Assembly: GCA_022799175.1 (NCBI GenBank)
Contig: JAAWNY010000002.1
Coordinates: 28,252-92,251 of the forward strand
Length of the DNA: 64,000 nucleotides
DNA from: Lachnospiraceae bacterium
GTDB taxonomy: Bacteria; Bacillota; Clostridia; Lachnospirales; Lachnospiraceae
Reading direction: 5' to 3'
A model generated the notes under the pieces. It saw only the letters and a program-made list of their open reading frames with translations. It was not told where the DNA came from and ran no database searches. Position numbers and translations under genes: made by a program. Positions 57,463 to 64,000 of this stretch are shown piece after piece (position 1 is the stretch's first letter; every line of letters starts with the position of its first letter).

Positions 57463-57506
57463 TTCTGCCAACAGGAGTCTTTGAGACATCAGTTGGCAGA
57501 ATTTTC
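57463..57506 (+). terminator. Partial terminator after the binding protein gene
   Basis: TTCTGCCAAC (57463-57472) pairs with GTTGGCAGAA (57492-57501), followed by TTTTCT. It probably lowers transcription into the ATPase and permease genes, which are needed in smaller amounts than the binding protein. Confidence 0.75.
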
Positions 57507-57645
57507 TGTATCAGAGTATGTCTGGTGGAACGCGTTTTCAGGCATACTTTGAGAAAGGGTCGGCAATATTATACGATTGCCTCGCAGATATGGGGTGGGG
57601 CATGGACAAGCAGTGATGAAATATGTGTAGAAAGAGGTTGGTGAC

Positions 57646-59262
57646 TTGGAGAGAACAAAGGAAACCTATGTCTTGAAGATGGACAACATCGCCAAGGAAT
57701 ATTATGGCAACCGGGTGCTCAAGGGGGTAAAGCTCCACATTCGTCCTGGTGAGATTCACGCGCTGATGGGGGAAAACGGCGCCGGGAAATCTACGCTGAT
57801 GAATATTTTGTTTGGGATGCCTGTCATCCACAGTACTGGCGGATTTGAAGGGACAGTAGAAGTAAATGGAGAGCCAGTACAGATTGACACCCCCTTAAAG
57901 GCGATGGAGCTAGGGATTGGAATGGTACACCAGGAGTTTATGTTGATTCCTGGATTTTCGGTGACGGAGAATATTAAAGTAGGACGTGAGATCAGCACGC
58001 CGAATCTGGTCAGTCGTGTGTTTGGGCGTTCGATGGAATCGCTGGATTTGAAGCAAATGCGGCGGGATGCGCAAAAAGCGCTCAAAACCATCGGACTGCA
58101 AATTGAGGAATATGTAAAAGTTGCGGGACTTCCGGTAGGATATATGCAATTTATAGAGATTGCCAGGGAGCTAGACAAGACGGGAATCCGTATTCTGGTA
58201 TTTGATGAGCCGACAGCGGTGTTGACCGAGTCGGAAGCCGAGCGCCTACTGGAGGCGATGCGGGTGATTTCTTCTCAGGGGATTGCGATTATTTTCATCA
58301 CTCATCGTCTGGATGAGGTGATGGCGGTGGCAGATTCGATGACGATTCTGCGGGACGGCGAATTTGTGGCCAGGAAAGAAATCAAAGATACGAATGTGGT
58401 AGAGATTGCAGAGCTTATGATCGGGCGGAAGATGGAGAAGTTGGTGGATGACGGGGTGCCGGACAGCCGCACGATTCGCGACGATGAGATCGCCATAAGT
58501 TTGAGAAATTATAAAGTAAATATGCCGGGGGAGAAGGTCAAAGGAATCGATCTGGATATCCGTAAGGGAGAGATCTTTGGCATTGGTGGCCTGGCTGGTC
58601 AGGGAAAGCTGGGGATTCCCAATGGAATCATGGGGCTTTATGAGGCAGAAGGCGAAGTAAAGATCCAGGGGCAGACTCTGAATCTGAGCAAGTTGGGAGA
58701 TGCTCTGGATCACAAGGTGGCGTTTGTGTCTGAGGATCGACGGGGCGTGGGTCTTTTGCTGGATGAGAGTATTGAGCAGAATATTATCTTTTCTGCTATG
58801 CAGACAAATGGCAAATTCTTAAAAAAGGTTGCCTGGATGAAGCTTTATGATGCGGCGGCGGCTCATGCTCATGCGGAGGAGATGGTAAAGACACTGGATA
58901 TCCGCTGTACGGGGATTCGTCAGCCGGCAGGGGCGCTTTCTGGTGGCAATCAGCAGAAGGTATGTCTGGCAAGGGCGCTGACGTTGGAACCTGAAGTGCT
59001 GTTTGTATCAGAACCCACTCGTGGTATTGATATCGGGGCCAAGAAACTAGTGCTGGAATATTTGGCGAAGCTGAACCGGGAGTTGGGGATGACAGTAGTA
59101 ATTGTTTCGTCAGAGCTGATGGAATTGCGTTCCATTTCTGATCGGATTGCGATTATTTCTGATGGCAGACTGGCATGTATTTTGAAACCGGATGATTCGG
59201 ATGCAGATTTCGGACTTGCCATGTCCGGTGCCTGGAAAGGAGGACAGGGAGATGAAAACTAA
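57646..59262 (+). CDS. Sugar/nucleoside-type ABC importer ATPase (two ABC domains)
   Basis: A 538-residue protein with two fused ABC domains, as in RbsA and the BMP-family nucleoside importers. The first domain has Walker A GENGAGKST (42-50) and VFDEPTAVLTESEA. The second has GLAGQGKLG in place of a full Walker A and a complete signature LSGGNQQKVCLARAL, the usual asymmetry. The start is a TTG at 57646 with AAGAGG upstream. It overlaps the first permease by 11 bases. Confidence 0.92.
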   Translation: MERTKETYVLKMDNIAKEYYGNRVLKGVKLHIRPGEIHALMGENGAGKSTLMNILFGMPVIHSTGGFEGTVEVNGEPVQIDTPLKAMELGIGMVHQEFMLIPGFSVTENIKVGREISTPNLVSRVFGRSMESLDLKQMRRDAQKALKTIGLQIEEYVKVAGLPVGYMQFIEIARELDKTGIRILVFDEPTAVLTESEAERLLEAMRVISSQGIAIIFITHRLDEVMAVADSMTILRDGEFVARKEIKDTNVVEIAELMIGRKMEKLVDDGVPDSRTIRDDEIAISLRNYKVNMPGEKVKGIDLDIRKGEIFGIGGLAGQGKLGIPNGIMGLYEAEGEVKIQGQTLNLSKLGDALDHKVAFVSEDRRGVGLLLDESIEQNIIFSAMQTNGKFLKKVAWMKLYDAAAAHAHAEEMVKTLDIRCTGIRQPAGALSGGNQQKVCLARALTLEPEVLFVSEPTRGIDIGAKKLVLEYLAKLNRELGMTVVIVSSELMELRSISDRIAIISDGRLACILKPDDSDADFGLAMSGAWKGGQGDEN

Positions 59263-60367
59263 ACGTTTGATAGATAGGTTTAATCTAATTCAACCTTTGG
59301 TGGCTAAATTTGGATTGCCTCGCGTAATTATTGTATCATTCTTCTTGTTTTTGGTAGCGGGAGCCGGTTTTTTTCATATGAATCTGATGCAATTATTGAG
59401 CGATTGCCTCAGGAGATGGGGGATGTTCGGAATTCTAGCACTGGCGATGGTGCCAGCTGTGCAGTGCGGGATTGGGTTGAATTTCGGTATCTCTATGGGT
59501 ATTGTTGGCGGCCTTCTGGGGGGGTTGATTGTGATCCAGCTTCAGGTGGCAAAGAATCCGTCTTTGGTAGCGATTCATCCGCTATTTGCCATGTGGGTGG
59601 CAGTCATGCTGGCGATTTTGATTGGTGTGGTGTTGGCTACGGGAATCGGTTATCTGTATGGCCTGCTGCTGAATCGGGTGAAGGGTTCGGAGATGACGGT
59701 CACTACCTATGTTGGTTTTTCGATTATTGCGTTTATGAATATGATGTGGATGTTGCTTCCGTTCAGCGATGGTGAGTTGATCTGGCCCAATGCGGGAAAA
59801 GGACTTCGTAATACAATTTCTTTGGCGTCCTCTTTCAGCAATGTCATGAACAAAACGCTGGCATTTAGCATTGGAGATTTGACAATTCCTACCGGTCTTC
59901 TGCTGTTTTTCTTTTTCATGTGTTTTTTGGTGTGGCTGTTTATGCACTCGAAAACAGGGATTGCTATGAGCGCGGCAGGAGCCAATCCAATGTTTGCGAA
60001 GGCAGCAGGGATCAATGTTAATAAGATGCGTCTGATTGGAACCACTCTGTCTACGGTGTTGGCAGCGGTGGGTATCCTGGTGTATGCGCAGGGATTTGGT
60101 TTTATGCAGCTCTATAATGGTCCGATGATGATGGGCTTTACCTCTGTGGCGGCCGTACTGATTGGCGGAGCCAGCCCGAAACGGGCACGAATTCCGCATG
60201 TGTTGATTGGAACTTTTCTATTCCAGGGCATTCTGGCATTAGGGCTGCCGGTGGCAAATCAGTTCATTCCGGAGAGCAACCTGTCCGAGGTCGCGCGTCT
60301 GATTATTTCTAATGGTATTATCATATACGCGCTCAGTCAGGTGAAAGGAGGCAGCGGACGTGAATAA
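59252..60367 (+). CDS. ABC importer permease 1 (BMP/ribose type)
   Basis: A 371-residue permease with about nine hydrophobic segments. LNFGISMGIVGGLLGGL and the late motif VLIGGASPKRARIPHVLIGT are typical of the branched-chain/ribose/nucleoside permease family. ATG 59252 is supported by AAAGGAGG inside the ATPase gene. The stop overlaps permease 2 by 8 bases. Confidence 0.9.
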   Translation: MKTKRLIDRFNLIQPLVAKFGLPRVIIVSFFLFLVAGAGFFHMNLMQLLSDCLRRWGMFGILALAMVPAVQCGIGLNFGISMGIVGGLLGGLIVIQLQVAKNPSLVAIHPLFAMWVAVMLAILIGVVLATGIGYLYGLLLNRVKGSEMTVTTYVGFSIIAFMNMMWMLLPFSDGELIWPNAGKGLRNTISLASSFSNVMNKTLAFSIGDLTIPTGLLLFFFFMCFLVWLFMHSKTGIAMSAAGANPMFAKAAGINVNKMRLIGTTLSTVLAAVGILVYAQGFGFMQLYNGPMMMGFTSVAAVLIGGASPKRARIPHVLIGTFLFQGILALGLPVANQFIPESNLSEVARLIISNGIIIYALSQVKGGSGRE

Positions 60368-61832
60368 AAAAGTATCGGATTTTTTGCTTCAAAATATGGT
60401 GGTAATTCTGTTTTTGATTCTCTGCGTGCTGGCGACCTATTTTTCTAAGCAGCCACTGACTTTTGTGGCTTCGGAACTGTTTACCCGGATTGCCCGGAAT
60501 TCCTTTATTGTATTGTCTCTGATTATTCCGGTTATCGCGGGTATGGGACTGAATTTTGGTATTGTAATCGGTGCAATGGCGGCGCAGCTGGCGATTTTTT
60601 TGACTACTTACTGGGGATTTACCGGTATTTCCGGTTTTCTGTTTACGGTGGCACTAGCGACTCCTTTTGCGGTGTTTTTCGGATTTCTGGTAGGAAAATT
60701 GTTCAATTATATGAAGGGCAATGAGATGATCGGCGGTCTGGTGCTGGGGTATTTTGCAGATGGTATCTATCAGCTGGTATTCCTGTTTATCTTTGGCGGT
60801 GTGATCAAGATGAACAATTCGACATTGATGATTCCTACAGGGATCGGCGTCAAGAATACCATCGACTTGAAGGATACCGTAAAATATGCTCTGGATACGG
60901 TGCCAATGTTGACCATCGTGGAATTGGGATTCTATCTGGTGATGATATGGATGGCAGGTTCTGCTATCTTTAAGCTGGTAAAAAAGCAGGAGATGGACTG
61001 GAAGTCTACGGTGATGAAAGTGGCGGCGGCAGTGGCGGTTTATGCTCTGACCTATATCAAGCCGGTGGAGCAGTTTCTGGCGGCGGATCGCCTACTTCTT
61101 CTGTCTGCAGTGGAGCTGGGATGCTTGGTTACTGTACTTTGGCAGGCATATGGTTTTGTGAAGTGGAAGCTACAGACCAAAAGAGGCGATGACATGGGGG
61201 CCAATTCTTTTAAACCATTGAAAGCTGGAGTTAATGTGGTGCTGGCAGCAGTGGTTTATGCATTGACTTATGTGCCAAAGCTTTATAATGTATTGATTGT
61301 AGTGCGCTTGCCGGTGATGACTTATCTCTGTATTGGAGCGCTTTGCTGCTTTAATAACATTTTGATGAGGACTCGTCTGGGACAAAATATGAGGACTGTG
61401 GGACAGAGCCGTACTGTGGCTAATGCAGCGGGTATCAATGTGGATAAGACTCGTATCATTGCGATGATCTTTTCTACCGTACTGGCAAGCTGGGGACAGT
61501 TGATCTTTTTGCAGAATGTGGGAACGATTTCCACTTATGGCGCTCATACTCAGGTTGGACAGTTTGCGATTGCGGCATTGCTCGTGGGCGGTGCTTCTGT
61601 GCAGAAGGCGACGAATAAGCAGGCGATTTTGGGAATTGTGCTATTCCATACCTTGTTTATCGTGTCGCCGTTAGCAGGTAAGGAGCTGTTTGGCGATCCG
61701 GTTATTGGCGAGTATTTCCGGGTGTTTGTGTCCTATGGCGTGATTGCGCTGGCATTGGCAATGCATGCGTGGAAGAAGCCGGAGAAGCCGAAGGCAGAGA
61801 CCGTCAGACAAGGAGAGGCAAAGGCAGCGTAA
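60360..61832 (+). CDS. ABC importer permease 2 (BMP/ribose type)
   Basis: A 490-residue permease, longer than permease 1. It shares family motifs (MGLNFGIVIGAMAAQLAIF and LLVGGASVQKATNKQAILG) and contains an insertion of roughly 100 residues with extra hydrophobic segments and basic loops between about 185 and 310. The start is a GTG at 60360 with AAAGGAGG upstream. The C-terminus is a short charged tail (KKPEKPKAET). It probably forms a heterodimer with permease 1. Confidence 0.9.
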   Translation: MNKKVSDFLLQNMVVILFLILCVLATYFSKQPLTFVASELFTRIARNSFIVLSLIIPVIAGMGLNFGIVIGAMAAQLAIFLTTYWGFTGISGFLFTVALATPFAVFFGFLVGKLFNYMKGNEMIGGLVLGYFADGIYQLVFLFIFGGVIKMNNSTLMIPTGIGVKNTIDLKDTVKYALDTVPMLTIVELGFYLVMIWMAGSAIFKLVKKQEMDWKSTVMKVAAAVAVYALTYIKPVEQFLAADRLLLLSAVELGCLVTVLWQAYGFVKWKLQTKRGDDMGANSFKPLKAGVNVVLAAVVYALTYVPKLYNVLIVVRLPVMTYLCIGALCCFNNILMRTRLGQNMRTVGQSRTVANAAGINVDKTRIIAMIFSTVLASWGQLIFLQNVGTISTYGAHTQVGQFAIAALLVGGASVQKATNKQAILGIVLFHTLFIVSPLAGKELFGDPVIGEYFRVFVSYGVIALALAMHAWKKPEKPKAETVRQGEAKAA

Positions 61833-61852
61833 TAGAAATTTTGCGGGAGATC

Positions 61853-61896
61853 ACAAAAAAGGATGGGAGACCCTTAGGGCTGCTGTCCTTTTTTGT
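61853..61896 (+). terminator. Terminator after the ABC importer operon
   Basis: ACAAAAAAGGA (61853-61863) pairs perfectly with TCCTTTTTTGT (61886-61896), with a small inner CCC/GGG hairpin. The 3' arm supplies the U-tract. Confidence 0.75.
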
Positions 61897-62006
61897 AGTT
61901 TGAGAGATATCTACGCAGCTTGCTCTTGCATAACCGATAAAGAGAGGTTAAAATAAAGAAAAGGTAGCCAATATAAAAATATTTAAGAAAGAGAAGGGAT
62001 TGAACA

Positions 62007-62426
62007 ATGAAAGATGTAAATTGTGCGTATTGCATGCAGGGAGAGCTGGTAGCGAAGTTTGCTTATCCGATTTGTAAGATGAATACCGGATTTTTGTATG
62101 TGTTTAAAGAGCAGAGTCATCCGGGGCGTTTGATTTTGGCTCATGACAAGCATATCAGTGAAATGATTGAGCTGACGGATGAGGAGCGGAACGCATTTTT
62201 TGCAGATGTGGCGAAAGCGGCGAGGGCGATTCATAAGGTATATCAGCCAAATAAGGTGAATTACGGCGCTTATGGAGATACTGGTTGTCATTTGCATATG
62301 CATTTGGTGCCTAAGTATGAGGGCGGAGCCGAGTGGGGAGGAGTATTTGAGATGAATCCGGGCAAGGTGTTGCTGACAGATGTAGAGTATGAGGAGATTG
62401 CGGAGAAAATCCGGCAGGCGTTGTAA
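62007..62426 (+). CDS. HIT-family nucleotide-binding protein
   Basis: A 139-residue histidine-triad protein, a family of nucleotide hydrolases or transferases. The triad is H95, H97 and H99 in CHLHMHLVPKY, and the N-terminal CAYCMQGE recalls the cysteine pair in zinc-containing members. Length is typical. It is preceded by GAGAAGGGA and lies between the importer operon and the LRR gene with no evident functional link. Confidence 0.9.
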   Translation: MKDVNCAYCMQGELVAKFAYPICKMNTGFLYVFKEQSHPGRLILAHDKHISEMIELTDEERNAFFADVAKAARAIHKVYQPNKVNYGAYGDTGCHLHMHLVPKYEGGAEWGGVFEMNPGKVLLTDVEYEEIAEKIRQAL

Positions 62427-62462
62427 GATGGCAGCGGGACGATAAGGGAGATATGGGTTTTC

Positions 62463-62627
62463 ATGAAGTTTATAGATTTGAAATGCCCAAACTGTGGTGG
62501 AAGACTGCTGCCAGTGGCGGGAAATACTAAGATTGTCGCTGAACAAGACGGAGACAATCAGTATGGAATCATTGGCAGGACTTTCTCAATTGACCGCGCT
62601 GGAGTTGACGGGCAATCATTCCCTTAA
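62463..62627 (+). pseudogene. Zinc-ribbon start separated by a frameshift from the LRR gene
   Basis: ATG 62463 begins MKFIDLKCPNCGGRLLPVAG, a classic N-terminal zinc ribbon whose second Cys pair is missing. This frame runs to a stop at 62625-62627, while the leucine-rich repeat protein continues in the next frame (+1). The two probably formed one protein that lost a segment or shifted frame between about 62520 and 62560. Confidence 0.6.
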
Positions 62628-63453
62628 AGACTATGATTTTATTCCAACGTTGACGGGATTGCACTCATTGATACTGGATAAGTCAACCTCACAGCCAGAT
62701 CCGGATTTGTCAGTACTCAGCCAGCTGGAATCTCTGGATATTAGCGGACTGATGTCAGTCGCGCCCTTGGGACGATTAACAAATCTTAAAAGTTTATCGA
62801 TTCACGGTTGTAATATTGACGAGATTCAGGCGCTTTCCTCCCTGACGAATTTGGAACGGTTGGCCTGCTATTCTGCGTGGACATATGCAGTGCCACTTCA
62901 GAACGTCAGCTTTCTGGATGGGATGACAAATTTAAAATATTTAGATCTGTGTGGTGTCAGCGAGGAAAATAGCTGGAGCGGATATGGCCGGAAGATGGAG
63001 ATATTCGGGGACATTTCCCATGCGCTGAATCATGTCGGATTAGAGGAATTATATCTCAATGAGAGTATGTTTGGGATTGATTTTGATTGTTTGCAGGAAA
63101 ATATTTCTCTGAAAAAGTTGTATTTGAAGGAGGTTGATCTGAAACAAAATTTTTATGTCGAGGTCTACTCGGGGATGAGAAATGTCTGGTATGATGATAT
63201 GTCTCTTGACGAATATACGGATTTTTTGAAAAATTATCCGAATTTGGAGGAGCTTTTTCTGGACGGAAATCAGTTGACAAATATTGAGTTTGTATCAGCG
63301 CTGAAAAAATTGACTCATCTGGGATTAAGCAATAATTATGTGACGGATTTAACTCCGCTAAACCAGGCGGAGAGCCTTTGCTATCTGGATATCCGCCAGA
63401 ATCCGATCCAACGGATGCCGGAGTCAGGCGAGGAGATTGAGATAGTAAGATAG
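62494..63453 (+). CDS. Leucine-rich repeat protein, likely 5'-damaged
   Basis: A protein of up to 319 residues made of about ten leucine-rich repeats of 21-24 residues (L..L..LE.L.L pattern; QLTALELTGN, LESLDISGL, NLKSLSIHG, NLEELFLDGN, KLTHLGLSNN, SLCYLDIRQN). No signal peptide or membrane segment is visible, so it is probably cytosolic. The open frame begins at GTG 62494, but this start has no ribosome site and the true beginning seems to lie in another frame at 62463. An internal start at ATG 62563 is possible. LRR domains bind proteins; the partner is unknown. Confidence 0.65.
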   Translation: MVEDCCQWREILRLSLNKTETISMESLAGLSQLTALELTGNHSLKDYDFIPTLTGLHSLILDKSTSQPDPDLSVLSQLESLDISGLMSVAPLGRLTNLKSLSIHGCNIDEIQALSSLTNLERLACYSAWTYAVPLQNVSFLDGMTNLKYLDLCGVSEENSWSGYGRKMEIFGDISHALNHVGLEELYLNESMFGIDFDCLQENISLKKLYLKEVDLKQNFYVEVYSGMRNVWYDDMSLDEYTDFLKNYPNLEELFLDGNQLTNIEFVSALKKLTHLGLSNNYVTDLTPLNQAESLCYLDIRQNPIQRMPESGEEIEIVR

Positions 63454-63474
63454 CAATCAGAAGGAGGAATGGGG

Positions 63475-63750
63475 ATGGAAGAGAACAGAGCGGGTACAGG
63501 GGAGGAAACCAGGATTGCTGTTGTAGGAATCATTGTGGAAAAATTGAACGCGGCGGCGTCAGTCAATGAAATTCTTCACCAGTACAGCCAGTATATCATT
63601 GGACGTATGGGGCTTCCCTATCGGGAGAAACAGGTGAATATTATCAGTGTGGTATTGGATGCACCGCCAGATGTGATCAGTGCCATCTCTGGAAAGTTGG
63701 GACGACTGCCTGGAGTCAGCTCTAAAGCCTTGTATTCTAAGCAACAATAA
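63475..63750 (+). CDS. TM1266-family iron-only hydrogenase system regulator
   Basis: A 91-residue protein of the TM1266 family, a ferredoxin-like/ACT-like fold often encoded beside [FeFe]-hydrogenase maturation genes. TRIAVVGIIVEK, YIIGRMGLPYREK and VISAISGKLGRLPGVSSKA are the family stretches. ATG 63475 is chosen over 63469 because AGGAGG then has a 7-base spacing. No hydrogenase or Hyd maturation genes are in this window; they could lie beyond the right edge. Confidence 0.88.
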   Translation: MEENRAGTGEETRIAVVGIIVEKLNAAASVNEILHQYSQYIIGRMGLPYREKQVNIISVVLDAPPDVISAISGKLGRLPGVSSKALYSKQQ

Positions 63751-63795
63751 GCCAGAAGGATAAATGTTTTAAAGGGCGGCAATAAAGTGAAACAG

Positions 63796-63834
63796 AGAAA
63801 CCGGAAACCATTTTTAGGATCCGGTTTCTTTTTC
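63796..63834 (+). terminator. Rho-independent terminator
   Basis: AGAAACCGGA (63796-63805) pairs perfectly with TCCGGTTTCT (63820-63829), followed by a T-run. It ends the TM1266 gene transcript. Confidence 0.88.
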
Positions 63835-63868
63835 AATGTCATTTAGATAAGGAAACGAGAAATGTAGT

Positions 63869-63982
63869 CAAGGAAAAGGGGAGAGAACCATTGCCAAAAC
63901 CGTCTGCTCCTTTTTCCGGTTTCGAGATTAAGAATTCCTAAAACTCCTGACTTTTGCTAAAAACGAAACAAAAATATACAAA
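63869..63982 (+). repeat. Dispersed intergenic repeat, long copy C (plus orientation)
   Basis: CCGGTTTCGAGATTAAGAAT at 63917 and the ~45 bases after it match the minus strand of copy B with only a few differences. The preceding CAAGGAAAAGGGGAGAGAA corresponds to the first half of copy B with more changes. It lies after the terminator of the TM1266 gene. Confidence 0.75.
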
Positions 63983-64000
63983 CTCACTCCGTTCAAACAA

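Overview
The window reads as a chromosomal segment from an anaerobic Gram-positive bacterium of the Clostridia, most likely the family Lachnospiraceae. The reasons are strong AGGAGG-type ribosome sites, a Na+-type F-ATPase rotor protein, sortase pili with huge Cna-B surface proteins, SipW-dependent matrix proteins, a TM1266-type protein, and the absence of outer-membrane genes. This is inference from gene content; no 16S gene is present and no tRNA was recognised.

Layout. 0-2 kb: translation termination genes prmC (cut by the window edge) and prfA. 2.1-4.2 kb: a protein built of an unfamiliar repeated module, convergent with a BTAD-type regulator. 4.4-11.8 kb: a complete F1Fo ATP synthase operon (AtpZ-like, AtpI, a, c, b, delta, alpha, gamma, beta, epsilon) behind a good sigma-A promoter. 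12-23 kb: a DUF3810 membrane protein, then a VanRS-like two-component system overlapping a large membrane protein, an ABC-2 exporter and homologues of Bacillus YdjI, YdjG and YdjH, which looks like an envelope-stress unit.

23.5-48.3 kb is the most unusual part, a two-block surface-structure island. Block 1 holds a small repeated-module protein, a 1795-residue fibro-slime/Cna-B protein without a wall anchor, four TasA/CalY-like proteins, a SipW signal peptidase, and a TasA-like protein that ends in an LPKTG sorting signal. Block 2 holds another repeated-module protein, a bacterial signal peptidase, a 1910-residue LPKTG protein with a CHAP-like domain lacking catalytic residues, a backbone pilin, a class C sortase, a minor pilin, a second sortase, a coiled-coil protein and a second bacterial signal peptidase. 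The blocks appear to combine matrix-fibre assembly with sortase pilus assembly.

48.6-62 kb is catabolic and transport-related. An SDR dehydrogenase, a GntR/LacI hybrid regulator and a DapA-family aldolase lie divergent from an HpcH/HpaI aldolase and a DctPQM TRAP transporter, which suggests sugar-acid use. This is followed by a DUF3798 lipoprotein with a BMP/ribose-type ABC transporter. 62-64 kb carries a HIT protein, a frameshifted zinc-ribbon/leucine-rich-repeat gene and a TM1266-family protein. A dispersed intergenic repeat occurs in two long and two partial copies, all in spacers downstream of genes.
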